A stretch of 64,000 nt of DNA from Hygrophila difformis (taxonomy: Eukaryota > Streptophyta > Magnoliopsida > Lamiales > Acanthaceae), in assembly GCA_030278955.1 (NCBI GenBank), contig JAOANR010000005.1, positions 34,227,105 through 34,291,104 of the forward strand, in the 5' to 3' direction. The position numbers and the translations under genes are program-made. The notes beneath the pieces are model-generated. The model was not told where the DNA came from. It did no database searches and saw only the letters and a list, made by a program, of their open reading frames with translations. Below, piece after piece: positions 1 to 10,487 of this stretch (its first letter is position 1; each line of letters begins with the position of its first letter).

Positions 1-248
1 GGGCTCGGCGGTAGTAGGTAGTCAAAAACGTGGATCAGATCCATCCCTTGAGCATCGACCTTCTCCTTCAAATTTTGGTTTTGCGCAATGAGGGTTTGAA
101 TTTGATGTTCAAGATGGTTCATGTGATGGTGGTCTGCTTCCAATTGAGCTATACGGTATTTGTAGTGTTGTATATCTTGTTGGGAATCGACGTACGCATT
201 CATTATCTTCATCATTAGATTTAGCATGTCTTGGTTTCGGTTAGCCAT
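1..248 (-). CDS. Partial coiled-coil ORF upstream of gag in element A
   Basis: Read on the minus strand from an ATG at 248 the frame stays open for 82 codons to the window edge, so its end is missing. The product is Met-, His- and Gln-rich with a heptad-like pattern, ending in YLLPPSP. It aligns by eye with the 111-residue ORF at 36558-36893 of element F: both start MA..QDM, share RIAQLEA/RMAQLEA and HH, an IQTL/VQTL stretch and the LLPPS motif. It lies between the primer site (705-716) and where gag would begin. Function unknown; a coiled-coil interaction protein is an inference. Standard Tekay gag-pol descriptions do not include it. That it is a real gene rests on conservation in two elements. 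Confidence 0.55.
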   Translation of the reverse strand, partial: MANRNQDMLNLMMKIMNAYVDSQQDIQHYKYRIAQLEADHHHMNHLEHQIQTLIAQNQNLKEKVDAQGMDLIHVFDYLLPPS

Positions 249-704
249 CTAACGTAGACAAGGAACTAAGTTAGAACATGTCAAGCTTCTAGTCATCTAA
301 GTGTAGAGAATGCAATATGCATATGCAAATGATGATCCCCCCAAAAAGAATAATTTATGCACTGAGTTTATTTTCCCATGTGTTTTTAAAATAAAAAATT
401 TGGCCCATGGATAGCTAAAAATAATAGTAACATTGTTTGGGCCTCTATATCGGGCCAAAATAATAGATTTTGGGCTCCACTTAAAAATATAGATACTGGA
501 CCCTAAAAATAATAATACTTGGGGTTTAAAAATAATTTGGCCTAAAAATCTTAAAATAGTATTTTGGGCTAAAATTTAGGTTTAGATTTTAAAATAATAA
601 TTTGGGCTCTATAAATATACTAGTAGTTAAAAATAATATCTTTAAAAATAATAATAGAAAAATATTTCGGGCTACTTAAAATAATAGCTTTAAAATATTT
701 TTGG
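249..704 (-). other. Element A untranslated leader
   Basis: AT-rich sequence between the primer site and the coiled-coil ORF, with many short repeats of the form TTGGGC plus A/T runs. It contains a run of six C (336-341 region, G on the coding strand) beside ATCATCATTTGCAT, matching the expanded G runs in the leaders of elements B and D. I see no gene. Confidence 0.6.
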
Positions 705-716
705 GCTCTGATATCA
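705..716 (-). other. Primer binding site of element A (tRNA-Met type)
   Basis: On the minus strand TGATATCAGAGC follows the LTR end after three bases. It matches the plant initiator-Met-tRNA primer site TGGTATCAGAGC with one change. It fixes the direction of element A (5' LTR on the right). Confidence 0.85.
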
Positions 717-1393
717 ACTTGTAACACCCTGATTTTGATAACCCAGGCCGGGATGTCACCGCCACACCTCCCTAGCAAGACACAACTTCTTCGAGCTTGC
801 TAGAGAGATGCAAGGCTATGGTTTCAGTATTTAAAATATTTAAAACAAGCCCATAAATACTTTAATTTAAAAATATGAGAGTAAATCATATGTAATATTT
901 ATTTGACTAGCAGCGGAAATGTAAAAGAATGTAAATGGGCCAACATGGCCAAAACACGGGCTAAACATGCCCGTTATGCAAGTCATATTTAAGAACATAA
1001 TTTAAAAACGTTCCCCCAAAGCCCAATGCATGCTATGCCCATGTATATTCTCCGTACTCTGAAAGAAAAGGAAAATACAACGGTTGTCAGTATAAAAATA
1101 CTGAGTAAGTTAACCCCTAGCCTAAAATAATGGGATTTTAAAGCCTTTAATTAATTTAAAGAAAATATGTTATCTCTAACATATGTGCATGCATTTCACA
1201 GTTTAAAATTGTTTAACTAACAATAATTAAATTGCATAATTTAAAAGACAAGGACTCCATAGATTCATAAACATAGCTCACATAGTAAAATAAATACAGG
1301 ACACAATTTAAAAGCTTAATTTAATAACAAGAAATAAATTTCAAGTCTTTTAATTTCCCCCATACTTCAAGATTAGGTATCTCAGGTATTTCT

Positions 1394-1441
1394 CGATTGC
1401 AGCGCAATCTCAACAAGTATTTCTCGATTGCATCGCAATCT
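1394..1441. repeat. Two hairpin units in LTR A
   Basis: Two copies of a hairpin with arms GATTG/CAATC (GATTGCAGCGCAATC and GATTGCATCGCAATC) about 31 bases apart, each preceded by TATTTCTC. They occupy the same relative LTR position as the larger hairpin arrays of the other LTRs. Confidence 0.6.
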
Positions 1442-2736
1442 CAACCATATTTCAAGTATCCGTTGGCCGTAGCCAAATCCGCCATACCCAGTACCACTCT
1501 GGAGCCTCGGAAAACCCATACGGATATTCCCGAGAGTGTAGGCCCTATATATCTCGCCGTTTTGGCATAATTTCTCATAACAGTCACTCTTGTCCGTTTA
1601 GGCACGAAGCGAAAAGCTAGGGGGGCACCCTGCAGAGCACTCACCCCCTACATAGCAAACCCAATCTAGTCGTAAGGGGATTTTTGAAATCGTTATTTTT
1701 ATTTTTCAAAAGAAGTTTCATTGTACGTTTAGAAAAGACCAATTTCTAAAGTTTCGCAGTTTCCTCGAAAATATAGATTTCTAGATAGAAAAATCTGAAA
1801 TTTATTTCAAGATAGAAAAATCTGAAATTTCTAATGTAGCTCACAAACATTGTAACGAACAAGTTTCGTGTTTTAAGTTTATTGATCCGGGGTTAGGAAA
1901 TGAGTCAAAAGTTTGAATTTGTACAAAGACATAAATCTGTCAGAATTCAGAATGTAGCAAATTTCAAAGATCCGATTTTTAACTTATCAAATGAACTCCA
2001 ATCTTTATGAAATTTTACATAGGTATTCACGACTCATAGATCTATAAATTTCATGTTCAACTCAAGTCCTAATTTGGCCTAAATCTAGTGTCAAAATAGC
2101 CAAGAAGTTCAAAAACTAAATCTGTCACGATTTCAAGATTCGGTTTTGTTATAGGTTTGTCTGGATCAGTTTTCGGATATCAAAACTCAATGAAAAATTA
2201 CGAAATTTTAACACAACACAGATCAATATCTTAGAAAAACTTTTTATGTTTTGAGTTTCTTCGTTTGAACATTTTAAAAGGTCCGAAAAGTTCGAGTAAA
2301 AACACTGCGCATGTAAGATTCCATTTTAATAGATTTTAAGTTGTTTCTTACTAGATCTTTACGTTGGGGTTACATTTTAGCCACCATCAACCGTAGTAAG
2401 GAATTAATTTACTTGAAATGGTTCTACGACTCTCCTAATTCGAAGTCGTGGCCTCCGCGTTCACTATTTGTCTCCCGAGATCCTTTGTTCTCCTCTCTTG
2501 TTCCGAATCGGGATTTAGAAAGAAAAAAACAAACTAAGTTAGGTTCGTGTTCAGAATTAGGATAGGAAATGTGGACAACGTCTTACCACACTCTTCACCT
2601 ATGCCCGGGAGTCTCTGGATTCGTCCAAAATACTGCCTCCTTCGCTGACTCCTTACCTCCAACGTCTTAGAATTAGGGTTTTCGGTATGTGGAATTTTGA
2701 AGATGTTCAAAAGGATGTACGGGGCTGTCAAGAGCC

Positions 2737-2744
2737 TTTTTATA
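2737..2744 (-). promoter_or_regulatory. TATA box of LTR A
   Basis: TATAAAAA on the minus strand, about 550 bases inside the LTR start. The position matches the TATA boxes of the two F LTRs relative to their starts. Confidence 0.6.
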
Positions 2745-3294
2745 GACTCACAAGGTCTTGAGGACGTCCAAGAGCTGATATGGAGAGTCTTAGGTCGCAA
2801 GACATGCAACCGACTCGAAAAATCCGAAATCGGGTGAGTGAATCTCGCATGGGGGGTTGCTGCCCGCTGGCGCGCCCGTGGCGCGCAAAATGGCTCACCC
2901 CGCACAGCGACTGCGCGGCCTTGGCCTGGACTTCGGTCCGGGCCGGGTCGTGCGATCCTTCGTGCCTTTTCTCCTCTCTTTCGGACTTCTATCTTCTATT
3001 TTCTTGGGCTTCGATTATCTGGCTATTTTTGGGCTCCAATTTCGTATCTTAATTTTATTCGGATCTCAATTTAATTTCGAGTTCGAAATATTAAGTCCAT
3101 TTGTATTGGGTTTCCGTGCAACAATTTACCTAATTAAATTATCTTGTCCTCACGGGCTCTTGGAACTTTAATTCCTTTCGAATTAAATTCCATTTCTCGC
3201 TTCATGTTTTACTTAGTTATTTATTTATTTATGTATTTATTTATTTGTTTTTAATTGTTTATTTATTTAGGTCACAAATTTCACGGGTATTACA

Positions 3295-3666
3295 CTTGCA
3301 ACTAAGCCTATCGTTATTCCTCTATTTAAATACAATATTACATTATATTTTCATTTTTTTTTCAAAGTCACTGGACAAAGAAATGAGTGATAGAAGCTCA
3401 TGCCACACACAAATTACAAACAAATATAGGGGAGGGAAATATGGAGCGGGTGGGGAATTGAACATTACCAAATGGTTGGAAGGCAGAAGACTTATCAAGA
3501 ATTTTCTGTTCTAGCGACTGAATTTTTTTAGTAAAATTTGGTTGCTAAAGACGTTAGCAACTGAAATTGCGACCGAAATTCATCAGCTACCACAGTTTTA
3601 GCTACCAAATCTACAAATTATCTATTAGTGTAGAGATATAAAGATGGGTTGGTGGACCGATACAGG
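3295..3666. mobile_element. Host or transposon sequence with a CACTA-like terminus
   Basis: No convincing gene. The segment from about 3505 to 3630 contains GCGACCGAAATT-like motifs and reads, on the minus strand from 3630, CACTAATAGAT. It resembles the terminus and subterminal repeats of a CACTA (En/Spm) non-autonomous element. The ORF at 3245-3514 straddles the LTR border and is probably spurious. Confidence 0.3.
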
Positions 3667-4266
3667 TAGGGGTGGGAATAGGTCAGACTACCCGACAGGG
3701 GCCTATGGCCTAACCTACCAAAGGCCAGGCCAGGCCAGGATTTTTTTTTTACAAATAGATCAGGCTTAGACTATTTTGAAAGTCTATTTAGCTAAATAGA
3801 CCAAGGCCAGGCTTTATAAAAAGCCTATGAGGCCTACCAGGCCGGCCTGTTTAACATTACTATTAGTCTATTTATGTTTACTACATAGGAATATATAGTA
3901 CTATTGTTATTATTTTATGTAGAAGTAATTATTAATTTGATCGTATATAAATTTTTAAAATATTTATACATTTTTTCCGTATATAAATAGTTGTAGATAA
4001 GGACCCACCAAGTGCACAAATTTAGGTCTTCCAACCTTATGATTAAATCCGGACATATATAAAGTAATTTTAACTTAATTTAAAAATAGGCTTAATCAGA
4101 CTTTTAAAAGGCTTAAATATAAGCCTATTTAAATAAATAGGCCAGGCTTAAGCCTAAAAGATAGGCCTATCACAGGTAATAGGACAGACTTAGGCCATAA
4201 AAAATCAAAGCAGGCCTAGGCCGTTCGAGTCTAAGCCTAGCTCGGCCTAACCGATTTCCACCCCTA
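3667..4266. mobile_element. hAT-like MITE with 8-bp target duplication
   Basis: 600 bases bounded by imperfect terminal inverted repeats (TAGGGGTGGGAATAGGTCAG and the complement of GACCGATTTCCACCCCTA-type end). Flanks GATACAGG (3659-3666) and GATACAAG (4267-4274) match at 7 of 8 positions, the duplication size expected of hAT elements. The inside is made of diverged repeats of AGGCC/GGCCT and TAAGCCTA and has no ORF. Non-autonomous. Confidence 0.65.
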
Positions 4267-4280
4267 GATACAAGCCAGCC

Positions 4281-4372
4281 CACTACAAGATAAATTATTT
4301 TGACGACCAAAATTACAGGTTTAGCGATCGAATTTTTTTGATCGCACACATATTGGATAGCAAACCTTCAGT
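4281..4372 (+). mobile_element. CACTA-like terminus fragment
   Basis: Starts CACTACAAGATAAATT, the classic CACTA end, followed by GACGACCAAAATTACAGG and GCGATCGAATTT subterminal motifs. No matching opposite end was found, and it faces the CACTA-like end at 3630, so the two are not simply one element. 4373-4645 is T-rich and C-rich sequence without a gene. Confidence 0.35.
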
Positions 4373-4645
4373 GACACAGCCTAATACAATACTAATATAA
4401 TAGTACAACATAATACAATACATTTGTACTCTCTCCGTTTTTTTTTTCATTTTAAATCTAACGTTTTGATTTTTTTATTTCCATGAATGAAGAATTGGTT
4501 ACGGGAACCTGCCCGTAACCAATTCAGGCATCCAAACTCTCTATTCCATAACCATACACCACATTCCCTCTGCCCACCCGCCCCCATAACCGTTTCGTTT
4601 CCCTTCCCCTTTCCCCCTAAACCTTCCCCTTTCCCCTAAACCCTC

Positions 4646-4653
4646 TATAAATA
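4646..4653 (+). promoter_or_regulatory. TATA box of a candidate small gene
   Basis: TATAAATA about 70 bases before the ATG at 4722, after a C-rich (CCCTTTCCCC) tract. Plant core promoters look like this. Inference only. Confidence 0.45.
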
Positions 4654-4721
4654 TTGTCTGCCCCTCTTCAATCCATCAAATCAAATCCGAAATCAATTCC
4701 ATCCATAATCACTTTTCCCTC

Positions 4722-5245
4722 ATGAAGCTCAATTTCAGCCCGAGCTCTAACCGCCCTCCGTCGCCCGATCCTCCCATACCCAAACGCGGCTCCTCCATTT
4801 CTCCTCCACACAGCAGCCGTCTGGCTTCCCCTCCGCCGCCGAGCAGAGCATCTCCTTCTTTCCTCTCCAGCTGCCATGTGCCGCTGCTGATCCTCCTCCT
4901 CCAGTTGCTGCTGAAGCTGATCCTCCTCCTTCAGCTGCTGCTGAAGCTGATCCTCCTCCTCCTGTGGTGGTGGTTGCTGCTGAAGCTGATCCTCTTCATT
5001 CTCCAGTGGTGGTGGTTGCTGCTGAACTTGATCCTCCTCTGATGGTGGCGGTTGCTCGTCCTTGGTCCGCCGGGGACTTTGAACTGGAGAATTTCGATGA
5101 CTTCGTGGATGATGACGGATATAAGAGCGGTGAAGAAAAAGACGATGACCCCGATAACTACGTAGGTGATTATGAAAGGCATCCCGATGAAGAAGGCTTG
5201 GATCAGGCTGTCTTGGATGAGATTGAGTTGGATGAGGCTAGGTAG
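4722..5245 (+). pseudogene. Candidate small Pro/Ala-repeat and acidic protein gene, frame broken
   Basis: From the ATG at 4722 one frame gives a Pro/Ser-rich start (MKLNFSPSSNRPPSP). A second frame, open across the AAEADPPP-type repeats (from about 4880) and ending at 5245, gives an acidic tail rich in Asp and Glu (DDDGYKSGEEKDDDPD). The Ala-Glu-Ala-Asp-Pro repeats make sense only in the second frame, while the first reads them as Leu/Ile-rich sequence, so a one- or two-base indel or an intron probably separates the halves. I recognise no family. The TATA box upstream and codon-like repeats support a real gene or gene fragment; expression evidence would decide. 5246 onward is non-coding. Confidence 0.35.
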
Positions 5246-5267
5246 GGTTGAGCGTAATATGATCCGG

Positions 5268-5420
5268 ATTGCAAACCAAACCAGTCCAAACCATAATTTT
5301 ACGGTTTGGTCTGGTTTATGGTTTAAAAAGCATGGTTTGGTTTTGTATTTTATAAATCGTAAAACGTACGATTTCAAAAAAAAATATTACGATTTACGAA
5401 CCGTAAACCGTATATATTTA
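5268..5420. repeat. AT-rich inverted repeat segment
   Basis: Contains AACCAAACC and CAAACCATAA facing GGTTTGGTCTGG, GGTTTATGGTTT and TACGGTTT, then ACGATTTACGAACCGTAAACCG. Self-complementary low-complexity sequence of the kind found in small hAT-like MITEs. No clear ends were found. Confidence 0.35.
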
Positions 5421-5815
5421 TATATAATATGTAATATTTTTTAAATATATATTATATTATATATTTTTATTATATCTAAATTATTAAAGAAGTTTTATTA
5501 AAAGTCAATGGGCTATGAGTTTATTTGAGTCCAATTTCCAAAACCTAATCTTAAGTCTTAATGCAAATTTGAGTTCATTGAAGTCTAATTTTCAAAACCC
5601 ACTCTCGAGTCTTAACGCAGCTCACATATTATTCTGCTCCCAACGATAGTTACTCATTCACCCTCGAACCGTAATTCCTCCCAGACCGAAATCCCTAATT
5701 TTGTTCCTTGCTCCAGTCAGCGCTTCTCTCGCTCTCTGCTTCATTCATTGGTTCTTCCCAAGGCTTCTCTACCTATATTAGTTGCTAGGTAAATATATCT
5801 ACACTCTGCAATCTG
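5421..5815. other. Unassigned non-coding stretch
   Basis: AT-rich at first, then a C/T-rich part (5600-5780) that looks like an upstream gene region, with tandem similarity between AGTTTATTTGAGTCCAATTT and GAGTTCATTGAAGTCTAATTT. I see no ORF or RNA gene. Confidence 0.4.
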
Positions 5816-6641
5816 TGGTTGGGAAAGGGTGTAAGGATCACCTCAAATCCGTCCACATCCTTCCCTTAAAGTGGTGATCGAGTTACCAAAGTCGGGGGTC
5901 GAAAATAAGGTAAGAAATCGCCGAAAATCGCAAGTTGATCGCATTCTGTGTAACGGCGCGGCCACGACGCGCTATTGGTCCAGACTGCACGACCACCACG
6001 CAGCATCCGGCTTGGCTGCAGTTCGGGCCGGGCCGTGCGATCCGTCGGGCCTTTCCTCATCTCTTTCGGGTTTCTATCCTCCTACGTTCTCGGGCTCGTT
6101 TTCCGGGTCATTCTCGGATTATGATTCCTATTCTAAATTTTATTTCGTCTCTAATTGATTTCTTGTTTGGATTCTTGAATCCGTTGAACTTGAATTCTTA
6201 GGCTTCGAATCCGTCGACCTTCGATTCCCGTGCAGTGATTTATTTATTTAAATCATTTCCGCCTTCACGGTTCTTGGAATTAAAATTCCCTTGCTCTTCG
6301 AATTTAATTCCATTTCTTTTTATAAAAATCTCGGGTATTACAGTCTACCCCCTTTAAGAATCAACTTCGTCCTCGAAGTTGCGTGTTAGCCTTTCGCGAG
6401 CTAAGAACTAAGGTCCTTTCGTTCATTACGTTTTTGTGATATTGCGATATTGTGTTATTGTTTGACTTATTGTATGACTTAATCCAGAATTGAAATTTCC
6501 AAGTTGCCTACGTACCCTGTGAAGGGATCAAGTCATTACGTAGTTCAAAACAATTTGAATTTTGTTTATTTTTGATTTGGGATACATATTTTCGAGTCGA
6601 CCTCAAACATAAATGCTTATACATTATTACGGGGTATTACA
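5816..6641 (-). repeat. 3' LTR of element B, truncated (long form)
   Basis: On the minus strand it begins TGTAATACCCCG at 6641, right after the polypurine tract (6642-6655), and passes the inner start TGTAATACCCGAG at 6342. Similarity to the E LTR (28540-28732 and 39805-40552) runs down to about 5816-5830, after which it stops. So about three quarters of the LTR, including its end, is missing. The left end is approximate. A CpG-rich patch lies at about 5955-6040. Confidence 0.7.
6506..6546 (-). repeat. Conserved CTACGT...ACGTAG stem (copy in B)
   Basis: 41-base segment nearly identical in five places in the window (also 18901-18941, 21275-21315, 31461-31501, 40447-40487). Outer ends GAACTACGT and ACGTAGGC pair, as do inner CCCT/AGGG. 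In B it lies inside the long-form LTR. Confidence 0.7.
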
Positions 6642-6655
6642 TCCTCTCCCCCTTA
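6642..6655 (-). other. Polypurine tract of element B
   Basis: On the minus strand TAAGGGGGAGAGGA immediately precedes the LTR start TGTAATACC. It would prime plus-strand DNA synthesis. Confidence 0.7.
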
Positions 6656-6664
6656 GGACTTCAC

Positions 6665-7834
6665 TTATGTCCCCATAACTGCATATACATTATTCTCAAG
6701 AAGGTTCGGGTTTTGGTCTTGATTCTGAGGGGATCGATGCCCTTGGTTGTTGCCATTCCGATCATCTGGGTTCTGTGGCTGCTTAGGTCGAGTGGTCACA
6801 TCCTCTCTCTTGTTGATGTTCTCTATCCGTGTCCGGCAGTCACGTAGCCGGTGACCATGTCAACCACATCCAAAGCATGCTCCAGGCTGAGTGCATCCTC
6901 TCGCATAGTGTGGTTTACCACACTTTGGACATGGTGGCGCATAGTCACCATGGTTGAAGACTATCCCCTTGTTTCCTCCATTGTCGTTTTGGTGTGGTTT
7001 GTTCGAGTTTCCACGGAAATGGTCCTTATTCCTCTTGTATTCTCCTTGTGGTCCTAGGTTAGTCTCATCTACCGGTTTCCGTTTCAGTCCTTGAACTCGT
7101 GCAACCACTACTGCACGATCGTACACAGCCTGTAGGTCAGGATAGTGCTCCCCCGTGATCACCTCTCTAACAGATAGGTTCAGTCCCATCTCGAACCTCT
7201 GTGCCTTTTCTAAATCAGTCGGCACTAGTCTCGGCGCAAACCGCACTAACTTCTTGAAACGATTATAGTACTCTTGTACCGTTTTTCCTCCTTGCCTCAG
7301 TGTCAGGAATTCCTCATACATAACAGCCTTCGTGCTCATGGGATAAAAACGATCCCTAATCAGATCCATGAACTCTACCCATGAGTAGGGCTCGTCATAG
7401 TCCGCCAATTTCCCTTGGGTGGCTTGCCACCAATCGTCCGCCTCGCCTCCTAAGTAGTATGAGGCTACGTGAACCTTTTCTCCGTCGGGACACTTTACGG
7501 CGTTTAGCAGCTTATCGAACGTCCGTATCCATTCCTCTAGCTTGGCCAGGTCCTCTTCGCCGGCGTAATGTGGCGGTTGGTAGGGATTCACCATCGCCAA
7601 GTAGTTGACTTGGTCTACAGGTGGTGGTACACCCGCTTGTGCACGTTGCACTTCAGCATTTCCTATTGCTACGAGAACTTCCTCAACAGTCCTTAGATGC
7701 TCTTCCATATTGTTAGGAACAAGAGGCACTCGCCCTCCTACATTCTGAGGAATCTCATTGTTGTTAGGTGCATTGGGGAGGTCAGCGTCATTGTTGTTTG
7801 GAATTACCTTCCTTGGTCTTCCCCTATGTGCCAT
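6665..7834 (-). pseudogene. gag: Gag of element B, gag-only with one internal stop
   Basis: Retrotransposon capsid/nucleocapsid protein. The frame from ATG 7834 gives MAHRGRPRKVIPNN, a retrotransposon gag core (SYYLGGEADDWW, FYPMSTKAVMYEEF, RFAPRLVPTD) and two zinc knuckles. The first is CX2CX3HX4C, the second starts CFGCG and is cut by a TGA at 6860-6862. The same frame stays open beyond that stop for 65 codons and ends VMGT-stop at 6665-6667, the C-terminus of Tekay pol (compare F at 31565). So gag is joined in frame to the last pol codons, with protease, RT, RNase H, integrase and most of the chromodomain missing. Likely mobilised in trans by complete Tekay copies (inference). Confidence 0.8.
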
Positions 7835-8577
7835 TTTCTGATATCAACGCACGCGAAGATGAGTTTGTAATCTAAGGCTTGTTAGAGTCAAGAAGATCTA
7901 AAAGATATGAATGGTAGGGGGAAAATGATAGACGTGGGCACGCTAAGTATTCTTGATCAACATCTAAGACTAAAGCAAGACTAATCTCAAGTTAGGGCTT
8001 CTAAGTAGATGTCAAGCCAAAATCTAAAACTAGGAATGTTATTTAACGCAGATAGTTCACATAAAAAGGTTAGTGCAAGTATTTATGTATGCATGTGAAT
8101 CTCCCCCCCCCCCCCCCCCCCCAAATAATTTTCATGCAATATGGTTTAGACTTGTCAAAACAATTTGTATATATATTTTCCATGGGTTTTAAAATAAAAC
8201 TCAAGCCATGGAAATAAAAATTTAAAAATAACAGTTAAAATTCTTGGGCCAAAAATAATAATCTTCGGGCACTATTTAAAGTATAAGTATTGGAAAAAAC
8301 TTTGGGCTTAAAAATTGGGCCCAAAATAGTGAGTATACAAATTATTGGGCTAAAAAATATTTGGGCTAAAAAAAATATTTGGATAAAAATTTTTGGGCTA
8401 AAATTTTGGGCTCCAGAATTTTGGGCTTTAAAGTAATACTCATAAGTAAAATGATTTGGTCTAAAAGTTTGGGCTCCAAAAGTGATAGTTTTAAAAGTAA
8501 TGGTTTAAAATAGTACTAGTTTTAAAAATAATATTGATTTAAAAATAATAATATTAATAGCTTTAAAAATATTCCGG
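7835..8577 (-). other. Element B leader with 20-base C run
   Basis: AT-rich untranslated leader with many TTTGGGC motifs and no ORF. 8103-8122 is an uninterrupted C20 (G20 on the coding strand), in the same place as G18 in D and shorter runs in A and F. No coiled-coil ORF is present, unlike A and F. Confidence 0.7.
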
Positions 8578-8589
8578 GCTCTGATACCA
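8578..8589 (-). other. Primer binding site of element B (tRNA-Met)
   Basis: Minus strand TGGTATCAGAGC, the perfect initiator-Met-tRNA primer match, three bases after the LTR end. Confidence 0.9.
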
Positions 8590-8592
8590 CTA

Positions 8593-9987
8593 TGTAACAC
8601 CCGGGATTTAATAACTCAGGCCGGGATGTCACCGCCATACCTCCCAAGCAAGACACAACTTCATTCGAGCTCACTTGAGAGATGCAAGGCTATAGGTATT
8701 TCAATAATAATTTAAAAACAAACAAGTCCGGAAGTACTTGTATTTAAAATAGAGTAGTAATCATCCATGTACGATAATAATTAAATTTATGCAGCGGAAA
8801 TAAAATAAAGGGCCGACATGGCCAAAACACGGGTTAACAGGCCCGCATGCAAGTAATGTAAAATAATTAAGTACAAGTCCAAAATGATCCCCCAATGCAT
8901 GATCATGCTCCGTACTCTGTAATAGAAAAACATAAAACAACATTTATCAGTATTAAAGAATATTGAGTAAGACAATCCCTAACATAGCAATAAAGGGGTT
9001 TTAAAATTTAATAAATAAAAATCCATTTTTAAGCATGCATATTTAGAACATGTAACTTGACTATTTAATAGGCACTAATTTATTCACATTTCTCATAGCT
9101 AAATTAAATTTAAAATGACAAATTAAGGCATAAATTTAAAAACAGAATTTAAATGCATAAGTAACGACATAAATAAATAAATAAAAATTTTAAGTCTTTT
9201 AATTTTCTCCGTTACTGCCAATCGAGCTCCAACTAGTTTATCATATATCTCATATCTCGGTTTTATGTATTTCACGGCCGTTCTGGCAAGCTATGTATAT
9301 CGATTTCCATTCGGCAAGCTCCGTGTATCGATTGCCATTTGGCAAGCTCCGTGTATCAACTGTCATTATAACAGGCCGTGTATATCGACTGTCGTTTGAC
9401 AGGCCTTTCAAGTGGTTTCACTGCCACTCGAGCAGGCCGTGTATATCTCACTTCCGATTTGGCAGGCCATGTGCACAACTGCCGTTTAGGTTCAATATCT
9501 TATATCGGGTCACCGTCGTCCTTACAGGCACGACGTGAAGAAGACAGAGGGGCCCCCTGCAGAGCACTCACCCTCTGGTTTTAGTATGGATTTCACTCAA
9601 CCTAGGTTCACGGGATTATTGAAAATGTATTTATCATTTAGACATGACTCGCAAATCGTGTGTTTTCAAAGTCGAGTTTTTCAACATATCAACCAAAGTC
9701 ATTGCCACAATTTACGCTATTTCAATTTAAAAGCAATCGACTTGAAATTTGTATAGCAAGTCAAAAACATGCTAACGAACAACTTTCATATTTTGAGTTT
9801 TTCGAAATTAGGTGAGGAAGCAAGTGAAATTTTACAATCTCTTCAAAACATAAAATCTGTTAACTTTCCTAAAAAACGCACTGATTTTCAAACAGGTTTT
9901 CAACATAGCAAACGACTTCTAAAATTTATGTTAACTTATAGGCACTTACACGACACCAAAATAAACGAGTTTTACTAAAGGCATTTT
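8593..9987 (-). repeat. 5' LTR of element B, right end lost in gap
   Basis: Minus strand end GGGTGTTACA at 8593. It shares the GGGATGTCACCGCC and GAGATGCAAGGC blocks with the other Tekay-type LTRs and the conserved CCCTGCAGAGCACTCACC block at about 9555-9580. The U3 part would lie beyond 9987 in the N run. The closest relative in the window is the solo LTR at 11785-14943, which carries the same type of hairpin array. Confidence 0.75.
9263..9500. repeat. Hairpin array in LTR B
   Basis: About seven units roughly 32 bases apart, each a small hairpin such as CTGTCGTTTGACAGG, CTGCCACTCGAGCAGG and TTCCGATTTGGCAGG, separated by CCGTGTATATCGA-like spacers. It is the reverse complement of the array at 14011-14215. 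Arms differ between units but mostly pair within a unit. Confidence 0.65.
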
Positions 9988-10487
9988 NNNNNNNNNNNNN
10001 NNNNNNNNNNNNNNNNNNNNNNNNNNNNNNNNNNNNNNNNNNNNNNNNNNNNNNNNNNNNNNNNNNNNNNNNNNNNNNNNNNNNNNNNNNNNNNNNNNNN
10101 NNNNNNNNNNNNNNNNNNNNNNNNNNNNNNNNNNNNNNNNNNNNNNNNNNNNNNNNNNNNNNNNNNNNNNNNNNNNNNNNNNNNNNNNNNNNNNNNNNNN
10201 NNNNNNNNNNNNNNNNNNNNNNNNNNNNNNNNNNNNNNNNNNNNNNNNNNNNNNNNNNNNNNNNNNNNNNNNNNNNNNNNNNNNNNNNNNNNNNNNNNNN
10301 NNNNNNNNNNNNNNNNNNNNNNNNNNNNNNNNNNNNNNNNNNNNNNNNNNNNNNNNNNNNNNNNNNNNNNNNNNNNNNNNNNNNNNNNNNNNNNNNNNNN
10401 NNNNNNNNNNNNNNNNNNNNNNNNNNNNNNNNNNNNNNNNNNNNNNNNNNNNNNNNNNNNNNNNNNNNNNNNNNNNNNNNNNNNNNN
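9988..10487. other. Assembly gap (500 N)
   Basis: Exactly 500 N, probably a placeholder of unknown real length. It hides the outer end of LTR B and the N-terminal half of the Athila C gag. Long frames crossing it are artefacts. Confidence 0.98.

Larger units (their letters stand above)
720..3294 (-). repeat. 5' LTR of element A (short form, Tekay type)
   Basis: 2575 bases. On the minus strand it begins TGTAATACCCG at 3294 and ends GGGTGTTACA at 720, directly before the primer site. It starts at the inner of the two LTR start points seen in this window, the same as element F and unlike B, D, E and the solo LTR. A TATA box lies at 2737-2744, and a CpG-rich stretch (about 2860-2960) sits upstream of it. 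The segment with GGGATGTCACCGCCACACC and GAGATGCAAGGCTAT near the end is shared with all related LTRs here. The partner LTR is outside the window; the expected target duplication would be the CTTGC at 3295-3299. Confidence 0.85.

Noticed and set aside
720..6342. A single 5.6 kb LTR from 720 to 6342
   Set aside because: The LTR end at 3294, unrelated MITE and other sequence at 3295-5815 and a second polypurine tract show two elements.
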